Of a stretch of 64,000 bases of DNA, positions 1 through 9,514 are shown one piece after another. The translations under genes and the position numbers were made by a program. Source of the stretch: Marinagarivorans cellulosilyticus (GTDB lineage: Bacteria; Pseudomonadota; Gammaproteobacteria; Pseudomonadales; Cellvibrionaceae); the NCBI RefSeq assembly GCF_021655555.1, contig NZ_AP023086.1, positions 1,498,001 to 1,562,000 of the forward strand. Reading direction: 5' to 3'. Position 1 is the first letter of the stretch; each line of letters starts with the position of its first letter. The notes beneath the pieces were generated by a model. That model was given only the letters and a program-made list of their open reading frames with translations, did no database searches and had not been told where the DNA came from.

Positions 1-1896
1 GGCGGTAACGCCACTGTTGTGCTCCGGCGTGGTAGGCATGGGGTAGTAGGCGGTAGGTTCTAGCAGCATCCAGCCGCGATCATCCACATAGGCTTCTACC
101 CATGCGTGGCCATCCAGTGCGCGCACTTCGTAGTAGCCGGTTAGCGGGTTTTGGTTATGGGCGAGCAAGCCTGTGACCACACGGGCAGGAATACCTAGAG
201 TGCGCAGCATAATCGTCAGTGCGCTGGCAAAGTATTCACAGTGGCCTTTGCGCGTTTCGAATAAAAAGTTGGCTAAAGGGGTGACATTTTGCGAGTTAAA
301 AATGGACTCGAAGTCGTAATCGTATTGCGTGCGCAAGAAGGTTTCTAATGCGATAGCCTGCAGCTGTTGGGGCTGTGGGCCGGTTTTATGGCCTGCGTTG
401 TCGCGTGCGAGCGTATAAATGCGCGGGTCGAGGGTAGCTGGCAGGGTAAGGTAATTCGCCAATGCGGCTAAACGTTGTTGTTGAGCGTGTTGTTGGTTTT
501 CGTCCAATAATTTTTGGGCCTCGGCATTTGCGGCGGTTACCCCTTGGGTTTTGGCGGTTAATGTACTGAATAGCCTGCCATCGCGGGTCAGTAAGTGCGC
601 TTGTGCACCGTAAACCGTGCCGGCTTGCAAAGGCCCTGGCGCAAACCATTGACCAAAGGCATCGCGGGCAATAACGGTAGCAGGAAAGTCTAGCTCCGTA
701 AGCCGTTCGGCAAAGGGAATATTGCTGCGCATGGGGCGTTCGATGTGTACTTGGTAGTCCACAATTATGTTCTGCCCGTTATTGGCGGCCGTTAAACTTG
801 AGTGCTCGGCTTCGTAATGGCCGCGCTTAAGGCGTTTTTTATTAAGCTGCTGCTTGGATTGAGACCAGCGCTCGCCATCGAATTGGTCGAAGACACGTGC
901 TTTTAAATACAGGGGGAGGTCGCTTTTAACGCGCGCGATAATGGCGTTGCTAAAGCGCGAAGATTGGCTGTCGGGGTTTTGTACCGAAAAGCTCTCGTCA
1001 AAGCCATCGTATTGATAACTGTCGTCGGCCATAGGTTGGCGAGGCTTTTGCGGCTGGGCATTGGCATTGTCACTGGCATTGTCACTGGTGTTGTCACTGA
1101 TGTTGCCACTGGTGTTTTGTGGCGTTTGCGCTTTGGCGTTATCGTTGTTACTTGGCTGGCTATCGGCTTCTTGCTCCCAGCTAGGGTTCTCGTAAAAATG
1201 GTCCGAACCGCCGGCGTGTGCACCAATATTCCCAGCCGGAAAGCGCGGCATAAATAAATAGATCAGTAGCGCTAGCGCGAGTGTTGTACCGGCGAGCTGG
1301 GCGTTGTGCTTGAATGGCGGCAAGCTGCCATGCGCGCTATCTTTTTGCTGCGATAAGTTTTGTTCTTGCGGTAAATTGTGTTGCAGTAAGTTGTGTTGCG
1401 TGGGCGTTAAGGTGAGGTAAATGGCTTTGAGCGTAAATGCCGCCGCTAGCCCAAAGCCCGCCATAAACCACAAATAATGGCCTGTTTTAGCATCGGCAGC
1501 GCCGGCTAATAAGCAGACAAAACCAATAATAATGGCGCTATAAATACGGTTATTGTGGTCGGCGCGAATATTCATCGCTAGCTGCGCCACTATTAATAAC
1601 GCCATTAATGCAGTTAATAAATCTGCGCTCAATAGCAGGCCTAAAAATACTGCAATACCCACCCCGGCAATGGCTTCGGCGATTTTGTGGCGCTGCTCTA
1701 GGCTATCAATTGTTGCGCCAAGGCTGAACCACATTAAACAAGCGGTTGCTAAACTCAGTGCCAGCCCAAAGGTGTTGTAGTGCAGCCATAAAAAACCAGC
1801 TAGCCCTATGGCGATGCACGCACTGCACAGCAGCTTTAAGCTTGCACTTAGAGGCTTTAGTTGGGGCTCTTGTGTGGTTGCTTGGCTATTTGTCAT
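1..1896 (-). CDS. TgpA-like membrane transglutaminase (3' end cut by window)
   Basis: The reading frame starts at 1896 and stays open to base 1, so at least 632 residues are visible and the C-terminus lies outside the window. The N-terminal ~200 residues are a series of hydrophobic segments. A periplasmic stretch of the DUF3488 type follows, with a QFDGERWS motif, and then a transglutaminase core with the catalytic Cys in GHCEYFASAL and the His in HAWVEAYVDD. By family it is a membrane-anchored transglutaminase-like protein (TgpA of Pseudomonas aeruginosa); its substrate is not known from sequence. The ATG overlaps the end of the upstream DUF58 gene by 11 bases, implying translational coupling. 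A 12-bp tandem repeat lies inside the gene. Confidence 0.9.
   Translation of the reverse strand, partial: MTNSQATTQEPQLKPLSASLKLLCSACIAIGLAGFLWLHYNTFGLALSLATACLMWFSLGATIDSLEQRHKIAEAIAGVGIAVFLGLLLSADLLTALMALLIVAQLAMNIRADHNNRIYSAIIIGFVCLLAGAADAKTGHYLWFMAGFGLAAAFTLKAIYLTLTPTQHNLLQHNLPQEQNLSQQKDSAHGSLPPFKHNAQLAGTTLALALLIYLFMPRFPAGNIGAHAGGSDHFYENPSWEQEADSQPSNNDNAKAQTPQNTSGNISDNTSDNASDNANAQPQKPRQPMADDSYQYDGFDESFSVQNPDSQSSRFSNAIIARVKSDLPLYLKARVFDQFDGERWSQSKQQLNKKRLKRGHYEAEHSSLTAANNGQNIIVDYQVHIERPMRSNIPFAERLTELDFPATVIARDAFGQWFAPGPLQAGTVYGAQAHLLTRDGRLFSTLTAKTQGVTAANAEAQKLLDENQQHAQQQRLAALANYLTLPATLDPRIYTLARDNAGHKTGPQPQQLQAIALETFLRTQYDYDFESIFNSQNVTPLANFLFETRKGHCEYFASALTIMLRTLGIPARVVTGLLAHNQNPLTGYYEVRALDGHAWVEAYVDDRGWMLLEPTAYYPMPTTPEHNSGVTA
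1063..1119. repeat. 12-bp in-frame tandem repeat inside the transglutaminase gene
   Basis: Four consecutive 12-base units (two identical GGCATTGTCACT, then two variants differing at 2-3 bases) occupy 1063-1110, with a partial fifth to 1119. On the minus strand they encode repeats of SDNA, SDNT and SGNI in the linker before the extracytoplasmic domain. The unit length is a multiple of three, so copy-number change would vary linker length without a frameshift. Confidence 0.75.
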
Positions 1897-3130
1897 TAAA
1901 CAGCCGCTCGAGATTATCGCTGGCGCGAATGGGGATCATGACGTGATTGCCTTGCACGCTGGCGCTTTGCGAGCGCGCCCGCATTAGCGGCTTTAAATAG
2001 CTTTGGCTATCGAATATACATTGCCAATGTTTTTGTTGTTGCGGCGGGCTGCTGGTTATTGGCGCTAAGGCAAAACTTATGGCAATGCTGGCACGCGAAT
2101 GTTCTGCGAGAGCTTGTTCTACGCGCAGGGCATAGTATTCAGCTTGCTGTGGCTGTGGGGTGAGTTCTGCCAGTTGTTGGTAAAAATCGGTGAGCTGCTG
2201 GCTACTGGTTATTTTGCCGTTGCAGGCGCCGGTATATACCGTGTTAAAGCCCTGGCGTAAGGCGTAATCGGCCAATGATGCCGCCAGGCTTAAGCTGTGC
2301 TCTAAAGCGTTGCGCTCGCCTTCGCCAATATTTAATGCATCGGCATTATTAATAACCAGCAGTAAGCTAGGTTGCTCCAATTGCTCAAACTCTCGCACTT
2401 TGATATCGCCGCGCCTAGCACTGGCGCGCCAATCTATGCGGCGGTATTGGTCGCCATAGCGATAATCGCGCAAGCCTAAAAATAGGTCGTCGCCGTGTTG
2501 CTGCTGCCTAGGGTAAGCATCGCATTGGTTGGCGCCATTTAGCCAAAGTGAAGGCAGTGTTCGAATAGAAATAAGCCTGGGGTAAACAGTTTGGGTGGTG
2601 GCCTGAGCCGAGATGGTTTTGGATAAATGAAATAGGCCAAACGGGTAGGCGCACTGAGCATCAATATGGCTTAGCTGTATGTGGCCGCGCTGACGGGTCG
2701 GGGTTTGGTAAATAATAGTATCGGCTTGCGGGCCAATCGCTTGGGCGTAAGCGATTTGGTGGTTGTCTTCCTCTATTGCGGGGTTCGTGCTTGCGTTGTG
2801 CGCTAGTTTTAGCGTTATCCCGTAAACAGTTTTTTTGGCCTGTACGCGTAGCGCAATGGTTTGATCGCTGCCGGCATGCACAGGGGGGATCGTTAAAAAG
2901 CGCGCCTGCAGGCGGGCGAGGTAAACCCAAGGCACAATGGCTGATAACGTAATTGTAGCCAGTAGCATGGCAACTACACCATAAAGCAGTGCTAAGCCAC
3001 GGTTCCACGCAATAAAGCACAGCACCAATAGCAGTAGGCACACGATATACCGCAACTGGGCGACGCGATAAAAGCGTTGCTGCCAGTGCTCGGGGATTGC
3101 TAAGTGGCTGGGGTTATTATTGTGCGGCAT
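1886..3130 (-). CDS. DUF58 domain protein
   Basis: A 414-residue protein with two closely spaced hydrophobic segments near residues 28-42 and 48-70, followed by a soluble part. The DUF58 signature is clear: GLRDYRYGD, RRIDWRASARRG and KVREFE around residues 215-250. DUF58 proteins resemble von Willebrand factor A folds and are regularly encoded with a MoxR ATPase and a transglutaminase, as here. Their molecular function is not established; a role in envelope protein assembly or metal-dependent maturation is inferred for the trio. Its start overlaps the end of moxR by 14 bases. Confidence 0.9.
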   Translation of the reverse strand: MPHNNNPSHLAIPEHWQQRFYRVAQLRYIVCLLLLVLCFIAWNRGLALLYGVVAMLLATITLSAIVPWVYLARLQARFLTIPPVHAGSDQTIALRVQAKKTVYGITLKLAHNASTNPAIEEDNHQIAYAQAIGPQADTIIYQTPTRQRGHIQLSHIDAQCAYPFGLFHLSKTISAQATTQTVYPRLISIRTLPSLWLNGANQCDAYPRQQQHGDDLFLGLRDYRYGDQYRRIDWRASARRGDIKVREFEQLEQPSLLLVINNADALNIGEGERNALEHSLSLAASLADYALRQGFNTVYTGACNGKITSSQQLTDFYQQLAELTPQPQQAEYYALRVEQALAEHSRASIAISFALAPITSSPPQQQKHWQCIFDSQSYLKPLMRARSQSASVQGNHVMIPIRASDNLERLFNDK

Positions 3131-4100
3131 GGGGTGGGTTTGATTCGGCGGCGGTTTCGGCGTTGGCGACTCCCGGCACGGGGATGCTATTCAATAAATG
3201 TGTGACTAACGAATGGCTTTGAGCAGGGCTTTGTTGGCCGCGCGTAATTAACCGGTGACTAAGGATGGCCGGTGCAACAGTTTGGACGTGTTCCGGCGTT
3301 ACAAAGCCTTGGCCTTGCAAGTACGCGTGCGCACGTGCAGCTTGCATTAAGGCAATGGCCGCGCGTGGGCTGGCACCAAGGCGGATATCCTTGTGATTAC
3401 GTGTCCCCTCAATGATGGCGACAATATAGCGCTGCACTTCAGTATTGAGGCTAACGTTCAAACAACTTTGCTGCCAGTTGATTAGCTGCTCTTTGGTGAT
3501 AAGTGCTTGCGCGGCTTCTATAGGTTCTTGCTTTTGGTGGCTTTGCAAGAGAGTAAGCGCTTGCTCCGTGCTGGGGTAGCCCAGTGTTAGGCGCATAAAA
3601 AACCGGTCGAGCTGGGCTTCTGGCAGTGCGAAAGTGCCGGCGAACTCGATGGGGTTTTGGGTGGCTATCACCATAAAGGGTTTGGGGAGGCCGGCTGTTT
3701 TACGGTCGATAGTGACATTGCCCTCCGCCATGGCTTCTAAAAAAGCGGATTGCGTTCGCGGCGAAGCGCGATTGATTTCATCGACTAATAAAAGGTTGGT
3801 AAACACCGGCCCTGGCAAGAACTTAAAGTCTTGCGTATTGGGTTGATAAATGTTGCCGCCAAGCACATCGCTGGGCATTAGGTCTGGCGTGCATTGAATG
3901 CGCTTAAAACTCAGCGATAGACTTTTGGCCAGCGCCTTCGCGAGTGTTGTTTTGCCCAAGCCTGGCACATCTTCTAATAGCACATGACCAGAGCACAGTA
4001 AGGCTACCAGCAGCTGGTCGATAACATTGTCGTGCCCAAGGTAAATCGATTGTAGCTGTTGCTTAAGTGGCGCGATCTCGGCGGTAATAGAAAAGCTCAT
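3117..4100 (-). CDS. moxR: MoxR-family AAA+ ATPase
   Basis: A 327-residue AAA+ ATPase. Walker A is GLGKTT at residues 47-52 and Walker B is LLLVDE near 103-108, followed by the conserved NRASPRTQ and ATQNPIEFAGTF segments (sensor region). MoxR ATPases act as chaperones that help assemble or activate partner proteins. I start it at the ATG at 4100, which has AGGA about 8 bases upstream; the frame continues upstream to 4169 but that extension lacks a good ribosome binding site and makes the protein longer than usual. It is first in an overlapping MoxR-DUF58-transglutaminase operon. Confidence 0.93.
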   Translation of the reverse strand: MSFSITAEIAPLKQQLQSIYLGHDNVIDQLLVALLCSGHVLLEDVPGLGKTTLAKALAKSLSLSFKRIQCTPDLMPSDVLGGNIYQPNTQDFKFLPGPVFTNLLLVDEINRASPRTQSAFLEAMAEGNVTIDRKTAGLPKPFMVIATQNPIEFAGTFALPEAQLDRFFMRLTLGYPSTEQALTLLQSHQKQEPIEAAQALITKEQLINWQQSCLNVSLNTEVQRYIVAIIEGTRNHKDIRLGASPRAAIALMQAARAHAYLQGQGFVTPEHVQTVAPAILSHRLITRGQQSPAQSHSLVTHLLNSIPVPGVANAETAAESNPPHAAQ

Positions 4101-4389
4101 GGCGTGTCCTGGTCGATAAGTGGGCCGGGGTGGATTGGTACATGCAGGTTTCGAATATAGCGCGAGCAATACCTACGCGTCATCCCCTTAGGTTATTTAA
4201 CGTGCCAAGCGCATGGCGCATGCGCCAATGGCGCTGTCTTGCTTTAATCATCGATAGCCGGCCCACTTCTTGCTTTGGCTAGGTACCTGCGTGTAGCCCC
4301 TTAGATCTTGAAGCTAAAGCCCACTGCTAGTGCGTAAATGCGCGCAAATAGCTTGTTTTCTGAGGTTTGAATGCACGCGCACTATATTT

Positions 4390-4406
4390 TTGGCACCAAG
4401 TTGGCG
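4390..4406 (+). promoter_or_regulatory. sigma-54-type -24/-12 promoter for nasCA
   Basis: TTGGCAC-CAAGT-TGGC: GG at 4392-4393 and GC at 4404-4405 are separated by exactly 10 bases, matching the -24/-12 spacing of RpoN promoters (consensus TGGCAC-N5-TTGC, one mismatch in the -12 half). It lies about 87 bases upstream of nasC, the expected geometry for a nitrogen-controlled nitrate assimilation operon. The 4170-4491 gap holds no gene. A clear NtrC site was not found by eye. Confidence 0.55.
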
Positions 4407-4454
4407 CTCTTTTGCACCAGTTTAATGCTTTAAGTAAATCCAAACTGACTTTAA

Positions 4455-4473
4455 TAGGCGCGGTTAACGCCTA
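4455..4473 (+). promoter_or_regulatory. Leader hairpin upstream of nasC
   Basis: TAGGCG at 4455-4460 pairs perfectly with CGCCTA at 4468-4473 around a 7-base loop, 18 bases before the nasC ATG and inside the leader predicted from the sigma-54 site. No U tract follows, so it is not a simple terminator. Nitrate-assimilation leaders in other bacteria can carry antitermination hairpins (NasR/NasT), but the match here is only positional. Confidence 0.35.
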
Positions 4474-4491
4474 AATTAACTCGGCAGAACT

Positions 4492-5760
4492 ATGAATAAC
4501 AATCAAGCGTCGACACAGCAAAAACTCCTTATCGTGGGCAATGGCATGGCGGCGGGGCGAATGGTTGATGAGCTAATAGCGCGCGACCCTCATCGTTTTT
4601 CAATTACAGTGATTGGCGACGAGCCACACGGCAGCTACAACCGCATTATGTTATCGCCAGTACTTTCTGGTGAGTCCACAGCGCTGAGCATTATTCAAAA
4701 ACCAGCTGCTTGGTATGCTGAAAATGGCATGCGCTTTTTGGCGGGGGTGAAAGTTGTTCGCATTAATCGAGCGCAAAAGACAGTGGACTGCGATAATGGC
4801 GAGCAGGTTGAATACGATCATTTAATAATGGCAACGGGCTCTCGGCCTGCGCGTATTCCTGCCAAAAACCAAGACCTTACCGGTGTAATGGCTTTTCGTA
4901 CCCTCGATGATGTCGATACAATTTTAGCGCTCGGCGAAACAGCAAAGCATGCCATTGTTATAGGTGGTGGTTTGCTGGGGTTGGAAGCTGCTTATGGCAT
5001 GGCCGTGAGAGGTATTGATGTCACCTTGGTTCACCGCAGCGGCTGGTTATTGAATCGCCAGTTAGATAGCGCCTCTGGGGCGTTGCTCGAACAGGTGATG
5101 GCGCACAAGGGCGTGCGTTTTCGCTTAAGCCGTGAAGTGGTTTCTTTTAATGGTAATCGCCGAGTTGAAAGTGCCACGTTAACCGGGGGCGAGACATTGC
5201 CGTGCGATATCGCCGTTATTGCTACAGGCATCACCCCAAATGCAGAGTTGGGGTTTGAGGCTGGGCTTGAAGGGAAGCGGGGTATAGAGGTTAACGACTA
5301 CTTAGCCACCAGCGACCCTGCGATTAGCGCAATAGGCGAGTGCTCCGAGCATAACGGTGAAACTTTTGGTTTAGTGGAGCCCATTTGGCAGCACTGTACC
5401 AGCTTGGCCGATCGTCTCGCATTAAACGTGCGCACTGCGTACAAAAATATGCCGGTTGCGACAAAATTAAAAGTTTCTGGCGTGCAGGTATTTTCAGCCG
5501 GCGATTGGTTGACGACTGACCAGCACCGTGAAGTGGTTTATCAAGATGTTGCGCGTAATATTTACCGCAAGTTGCTGTTAAAAAATAATCGCATTGTTGG
5601 CATTGTATTTTTTGGCGATGTGCGTGATGGCCAGTACTTCTTCGAATTAATGGAGCACGGCGTTGTTGTTACTCAGGCGTTGCCACAATTGTTGATGGGG
5701 CGCGCATTCTGCAGCGAGGTGCCCCAAGCCGCAGCAAGTAAAGAGGTTGCCGCGGCTTAA
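4492..5760 (+). CDS. nasC: Assimilatory nitrate reductase electron-transfer subunit (FAD/NAD(P) oxidoreductase)
   Basis: A 422-residue flavoprotein of the NirB N-terminal/rubredoxin-reductase type. The FAD-binding glycine motif VGNGMAAGRM is near residue 16, a second NAD(P)-binding motif IGGGLLGLEAA near 160, and ATGSRP and IATGITPNAELG are the other conserved FAD-family signatures. It lacks the siroheme nitrite reductase domains of full NirB. It sits immediately upstream of nasA; by comparison with Klebsiella NasC it probably passes electrons from NADH to the nitrate reductase. It could instead be annotated as a NirB-like reductase fragment family; no nirBD genes are present in this window. 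Confidence 0.8.
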   Translation: MNNNQASTQQKLLIVGNGMAAGRMVDELIARDPHRFSITVIGDEPHGSYNRIMLSPVLSGESTALSIIQKPAAWYAENGMRFLAGVKVVRINRAQKTVDCDNGEQVEYDHLIMATGSRPARIPAKNQDLTGVMAFRTLDDVDTILALGETAKHAIVIGGGLLGLEAAYGMAVRGIDVTLVHRSGWLLNRQLDSASGALLEQVMAHKGVRFRLSREVVSFNGNRRVESATLTGGETLPCDIAVIATGITPNAELGFEAGLEGKRGIEVNDYLATSDPAISAIGECSEHNGETFGLVEPIWQHCTSLADRLALNVRTAYKNMPVATKLKVSGVQVFSAGDWLTTDQHREVVYQDVARNIYRKLLLKNNRIVGIVFFGDVRDGQYFFELMEHGVVVTQALPQLLMGRAFCSEVPQAAASKEVAAA

Positions 5761-5840
5761 TCAGCCGTGACTTAAGTCTTTTATCTATTTCATTTAAAGC
5801 TGCTTGCTTGCGGCTTAATAAGGTTTTACCAGGATTGTTT

Positions 5841-8522
5841 ATGTCGTCATTAATTGCCACCGCAAGTGCCGCCGAGCAACAGCAAACACATCAAACAACG
5901 TGTTGTTACTGCGGTGTGGGTTGCGGAGTGACTGCAACAATTGAGAACAATGCCGTAGTAGCGGTAAAAGGCCGAGACGATCACCCCGCTAACTTCGGCC
6001 GTTTATGTGTTAAAGGGTCTTCTTTACATCAAACGCAACATTCCCCAGACCGGCTATTAAAACCGCGTTTGCACGGTAATGATGTGAGTTGGGATGAAGC
6101 GTTAGATTACAGCGCGAAAAAGTTTAACGATATTATTGCCGAGCACGGTCCAGATGCCGTTGCTTTTTATTTGAGTGGTCAACTATTAACCGAAGATTAC
6201 TACATTGCCAATAAATTAATTAAGGGATTTATTGGCACTGCTAATGTAGATACCAATAGCCGGTTGTGTATGGCCAGTGCTGTAGTGGCCCATAAGCGCG
6301 CATTTGGTAATGATGCTGTGCCCGGTTGTTATGAAGACCTAGAAAAAACAGACGTACTGATTTTGGTGGGCTCCAACGCCGCCTATGCTCACCCTGTAAC
6401 TTTTCAGCGCATTGTTAAGGCAAAGCAAGAACGCCCACAGATGAAAGTGGTGGTTCTTGATCCGCGGCGTACGCCAACCTGCGATATTGCCGATATTCAT
6501 ATTCCCTTGGCGCCGGGCAGTGATGCTTACTTTTTTAATGGCTTATTAAGTTATTTGGCGAGTCATAATCACTTAGATCAAAACTATATCGAACAATTCA
6601 CCGAAGGGTTTGAGGCGGCATTAGAAATTGCGCAAACTCAAAGTGGTAGTGTGCAGGCGGTGGCGCAAGTGTGCGACGTAGCAGCGCCTTTAATCGAGCA
6701 GGTGTTCGCGCTATTTGCTAAAAACGAAAAAGTGGTAACGGTATTTTCCCAAGGGATTAATCAATCCTCATCAGGAGTGGATAAAGGTAATGCCATAATT
6801 AATTGCCATTTAGCGACAGGAAAAATCGGTAAAGAAGGCGCCACACCATTTTCGATTACAGGCCAACCCAATGCTATGGGCGGCAGAGAAGTTGGCGGTT
6901 TAGCTAATCAGCTGGCTGCGCATATGGGGTTTGATAAGCAAGACGATATCGATAGGGTAGCCAACTTTTGGCAGGCGACCAACATGGCGCAAAAAGAAGG
7001 CTTAAAAGCGGTCGATATGTTTAAAGCTGTAGACGAGGGCAAAATTAAAGCTATTTGGATTATGGCGACCAACCCCGTTGTAAGCATGCCCGACGCCGAC
7101 TTTGTAAAGCGCGCATTAGAAAAGTGTGATTTAGTGATGGTTAGCGAAGCCATTGCTGATACCGATACGGCTAAAACGGCCGATGTTTTATTGCCTGCAA
7201 CAACGTGGAGTGAGAAGCATGGCACCGTAACGAATTCAGAGCGTTGTATTTCTTTGCAAAAAGGCTTTTTACCGCCGCCAGGCGAGGCGAAACACGACTG
7301 GGATATTATGGCGATATTCGCTCGCAAAATGGGCTTTTCCGAAGGTTTTAATTACGTCCATCAAGCAGAAATATTTCGCGAGCATGCAGCGTTATCGGCA
7401 TTAGATAACCCGCGTGCGCGTGCATTTGATATCTCAGCCATGGCCGATATCAGCAACGATCAATACGATGCGCTAGAGCCAATTCAATGGCCAGTAACAG
7501 CGCAGGAACCTAAAGGAACTAAGCGTTTATTTTCTGATGGTTATTATTTTACGCCATCGTCTAAGGCAAAGTTTATCGCGATTACAGCGCGCCTCCCCGT
7601 ACAGCCGCCTAAAAGCGATGAAGTAATCATGAACACTGGGCGGATTCGCGATCAATGGCATACCATGTCGCGCACCGGCACATCGGCAAACTTATTAAGC
7701 CATACAGAAGAGCCTTATATTGATATTCACCCGGATGATGCCAAGCGCTTAGCGCTCGCTGAAAATGAGCTTGTAGAATTATCTAATCGTGGTGCTCGTT
7801 ATTTAGGGCGCGTAAAAATTAATACTGCCCAGCGTATTGGTGAGGTGTTTGCGCCTATGCACTGGAATAATAAATATGCGGCTAGTTCGCGTGCCGATGC
7901 CTTAGTTAACCCTTTTACCGACCCCATTTGTGGCCAGCCGGAGTTTAAACACAGCCCCGTTAAAATACGCCCGCATGCCACAACTTGGACAGGCTTTTTG
8001 GTGACCACAAAAGATTTGCAGCCGGCTTGTGATTACTGGGCCAAAATGACCAGTGATATTGGTTATCGTTATCGCCTAGCTGGCGTGGATGTTGTGGATT
8101 ACTCGACGTGGTTAAAACAACAATACCCAGAAGTTACCGATTGGCAGGAATTGACCGATAGCGAGCAACAACACTATCGCGCGGCCGGTTATTGTAACAA
8201 TGCGCTAGTGGTCGTTTTTAATGCAGAGCAAGGCAAGGCTATGCCGCAAGAGGGGCGCTGGTTAGATAAGCAATTGGGGGGCGAACTTGATGACGTTACC
8301 CGATATGCGATTCTTGCTGGGAACGAAGGTAACGGTGGTGCTGATGATGGCGCCATTATTTGCTCTTGTTATCAAATTGGTGAGAACGTGATTAAAGAGG
8401 CCATAGTGGCCGGTTGTCATTCGGCGCAAGCGCTGGGCGAGACACTCAAGTGTGGCACTAATTGTGGTTCGTGTATTCCAGAATTGAACGCATTAATTCA
8501 GCAGATAGAGGCATCGGTGTAA
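5841..8522 (+). CDS. nasA: Assimilatory nitrate reductase catalytic subunit
   Basis: An 893-residue molybdopterin (bis-MGD) oxidoreductase that reduces nitrate to nitrite in the cytoplasm. The N-terminal [4Fe-4S] cysteines are in CCYCGVGCG with the last Cys in GRLCVKG, followed by molybdopterin domains (SRLCMASAV, TGQPNAMGGREVGG) and a molydopterin dinucleotide-binding C-terminal domain (NTGRIRDQWHTM). A BFD-like [2Fe-2S] domain ends the protein (ICSCYQIG and CGTNCGSC). I start at the ATG at 5841, which has AGGA 8 bases upstream; a TTG-initiated form from 5808 would add 11 residues. It forms an operon with nasC, 80 bases away. Confidence 0.93.
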   Translation: MSSLIATASAAEQQQTHQTTCCYCGVGCGVTATIENNAVVAVKGRDDHPANFGRLCVKGSSLHQTQHSPDRLLKPRLHGNDVSWDEALDYSAKKFNDIIAEHGPDAVAFYLSGQLLTEDYYIANKLIKGFIGTANVDTNSRLCMASAVVAHKRAFGNDAVPGCYEDLEKTDVLILVGSNAAYAHPVTFQRIVKAKQERPQMKVVVLDPRRTPTCDIADIHIPLAPGSDAYFFNGLLSYLASHNHLDQNYIEQFTEGFEAALEIAQTQSGSVQAVAQVCDVAAPLIEQVFALFAKNEKVVTVFSQGINQSSSGVDKGNAIINCHLATGKIGKEGATPFSITGQPNAMGGREVGGLANQLAAHMGFDKQDDIDRVANFWQATNMAQKEGLKAVDMFKAVDEGKIKAIWIMATNPVVSMPDADFVKRALEKCDLVMVSEAIADTDTAKTADVLLPATTWSEKHGTVTNSERCISLQKGFLPPPGEAKHDWDIMAIFARKMGFSEGFNYVHQAEIFREHAALSALDNPRARAFDISAMADISNDQYDALEPIQWPVTAQEPKGTKRLFSDGYYFTPSSKAKFIAITARLPVQPPKSDEVIMNTGRIRDQWHTMSRTGTSANLLSHTEEPYIDIHPDDAKRLALAENELVELSNRGARYLGRVKINTAQRIGEVFAPMHWNNKYAASSRADALVNPFTDPICGQPEFKHSPVKIRPHATTWTGFLVTTKDLQPACDYWAKMTSDIGYRYRLAGVDVVDYSTWLKQQYPEVTDWQELTDSEQQHYRAAGYCNNALVVVFNAEQGKAMPQEGRWLDKQLGGELDDVTRYAILAGNEGNGGADDGAIICSCYQIGENVIKEAIVAGCHSAQALGETLKCGTNCGSCIPELNALIQQIEASV

Positions 8523-8550
8523 TATTTAAGCATACATAAGCTTTGCCGGT

Positions 8551-8586
8551 GGCGCATGGGAGGATATCCCATGCGCCATTTTTTTT
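8551..8586 (+). terminator. Rho-independent terminator of nasCA
   Basis: GGCGCATGGG at 8551-8560 pairs perfectly with CCCATGCGCC at 8568-8577 around a 7-base loop, followed by an eight-T run at 8579-8586. It stands 28 bases after the nasA stop. The rest of the 8523-8855 gap is AT-rich and presumably holds the promoter of the next gene; I see no other feature there. Confidence 0.9.
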
Positions 8587-8855
8587 GCCTGTCCAAAATG
8601 GCGCATGGCGCAAAATACATTCATAGATGGATTTCGGTGTCACTACCACCAAAAAAATGCCGTCTTTTTGGCTAAAAGTAAAAAAATAAATATAAAAAAT
8701 TGCGCACGCCAAAATTTATTACTAATAGTTTAAGTGTCATTAGCATTTTTAATGAATGGATTCGCATCGCTCGGCAGTAAAGTTTTTAGTAAAACGCTAA
8801 GAATATCGAGTGACATTCGGCATGAGGCCATAGGCTATCTACGAGGTATTGTGAC

Positions 8856-9461
8856 ATGAAGCTGGTTAGTTGTTTTCCTGATTTTTCAATGCTCGCCATT
8901 TTGAGTGAGCGCCTTTTTAAGCAGTGCTTCCCTTCTACGCTACGTGATCGTATTTCGCCTCCTGAGCTGGGTGATGAATTAATTCCGCCTGGCGTTAAAT
9001 CTAGCGTCTTCAATGGCTTTGTAACTTCGGGTAACAATAGTAACGGCTTAAAGCTTAAGATTCATCACGATAAAAACGGTGGTGTTTCTTGTTGTTGGCA
9101 AGTTGGTCGTGCTTTTGAAGGGTATCCAGAAACATTACATGGCGGAGTCAGCTTCGCTATTTTAGATGAGCTTTTAGCGTATTCGGTCTTCGATCGTTAT
9201 AGAACTTTCGCTGTGACACTGTCTAGTAAAACCCAGTGGTTGGGCCGTATTAAAGTCGATACAGAAATATCAGCAAGAGCAACCGTAGTTAGAAAATTTT
9301 GGCGATTTGTAAGAGTGGAGGGAAAAATCTTTAATAACAAAGGGCGCGTGGTGGTGAAGATGTACAGCACATTTTATATTCCAACTAAAAAGGAGTTTAA
9401 AAAAATAATGAACCTTTCGGTAATGCCGTCTGAATCGCTGCCTTATTGCGGTACAGATTAG
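8856..9461 (+). CDS. Hotdog-fold (PaaI-type) thioesterase
   Basis: A 201-residue protein with the hotdog thioesterase core: GYPETLHGGVSFAILDELL near residues 88-106 matches the HGG...LDE catalytic helix of PaaI/YbgC-type acyl-CoA thioesterases. The first ~60 residues and the last ~20 do not match the core and are of unknown role. An ATG with GAGG about 10 bases upstream starts it. It is followed after 53 bases by a fatty-acid-methyltransferase-like gene on the same strand, which suggests a shared lipid or acyl-thioester substrate, but this is inference. Confidence 0.75.
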   Translation: MKLVSCFPDFSMLAILSERLFKQCFPSTLRDRISPPELGDELIPPGVKSSVFNGFVTSGNNSNGLKLKIHHDKNGGVSCCWQVGRAFEGYPETLHGGVSFAILDELLAYSVFDRYRTFAVTLSSKTQWLGRIKVDTEISARATVVRKFWRFVRVEGKIFNNKGRVVVKMYSTFYIPTKKEFKKIMNLSVMPSESLPYCGTD

Positions 9462-9514
9462 CGATCATTAATAAATCTAAAAATAAAAAACGATTAATAA
9501 AAAAGGGGTTAGTT

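Noticed and set aside
40..70. GGCGGTAG resembling the RfaH ops element, also near 54845
   Set aside because: Both occurrences are inside coding genes and not in an untranslated leader; no such element lies before wza, where it would be expected.
903..1257. Overlapping open frames on both strands across the TgpA-like gene
   Set aside because: They lie on or against a gene with clear transglutaminase motifs and arise from its 12-bp repeat and codon bias; none has a recognisable domain.
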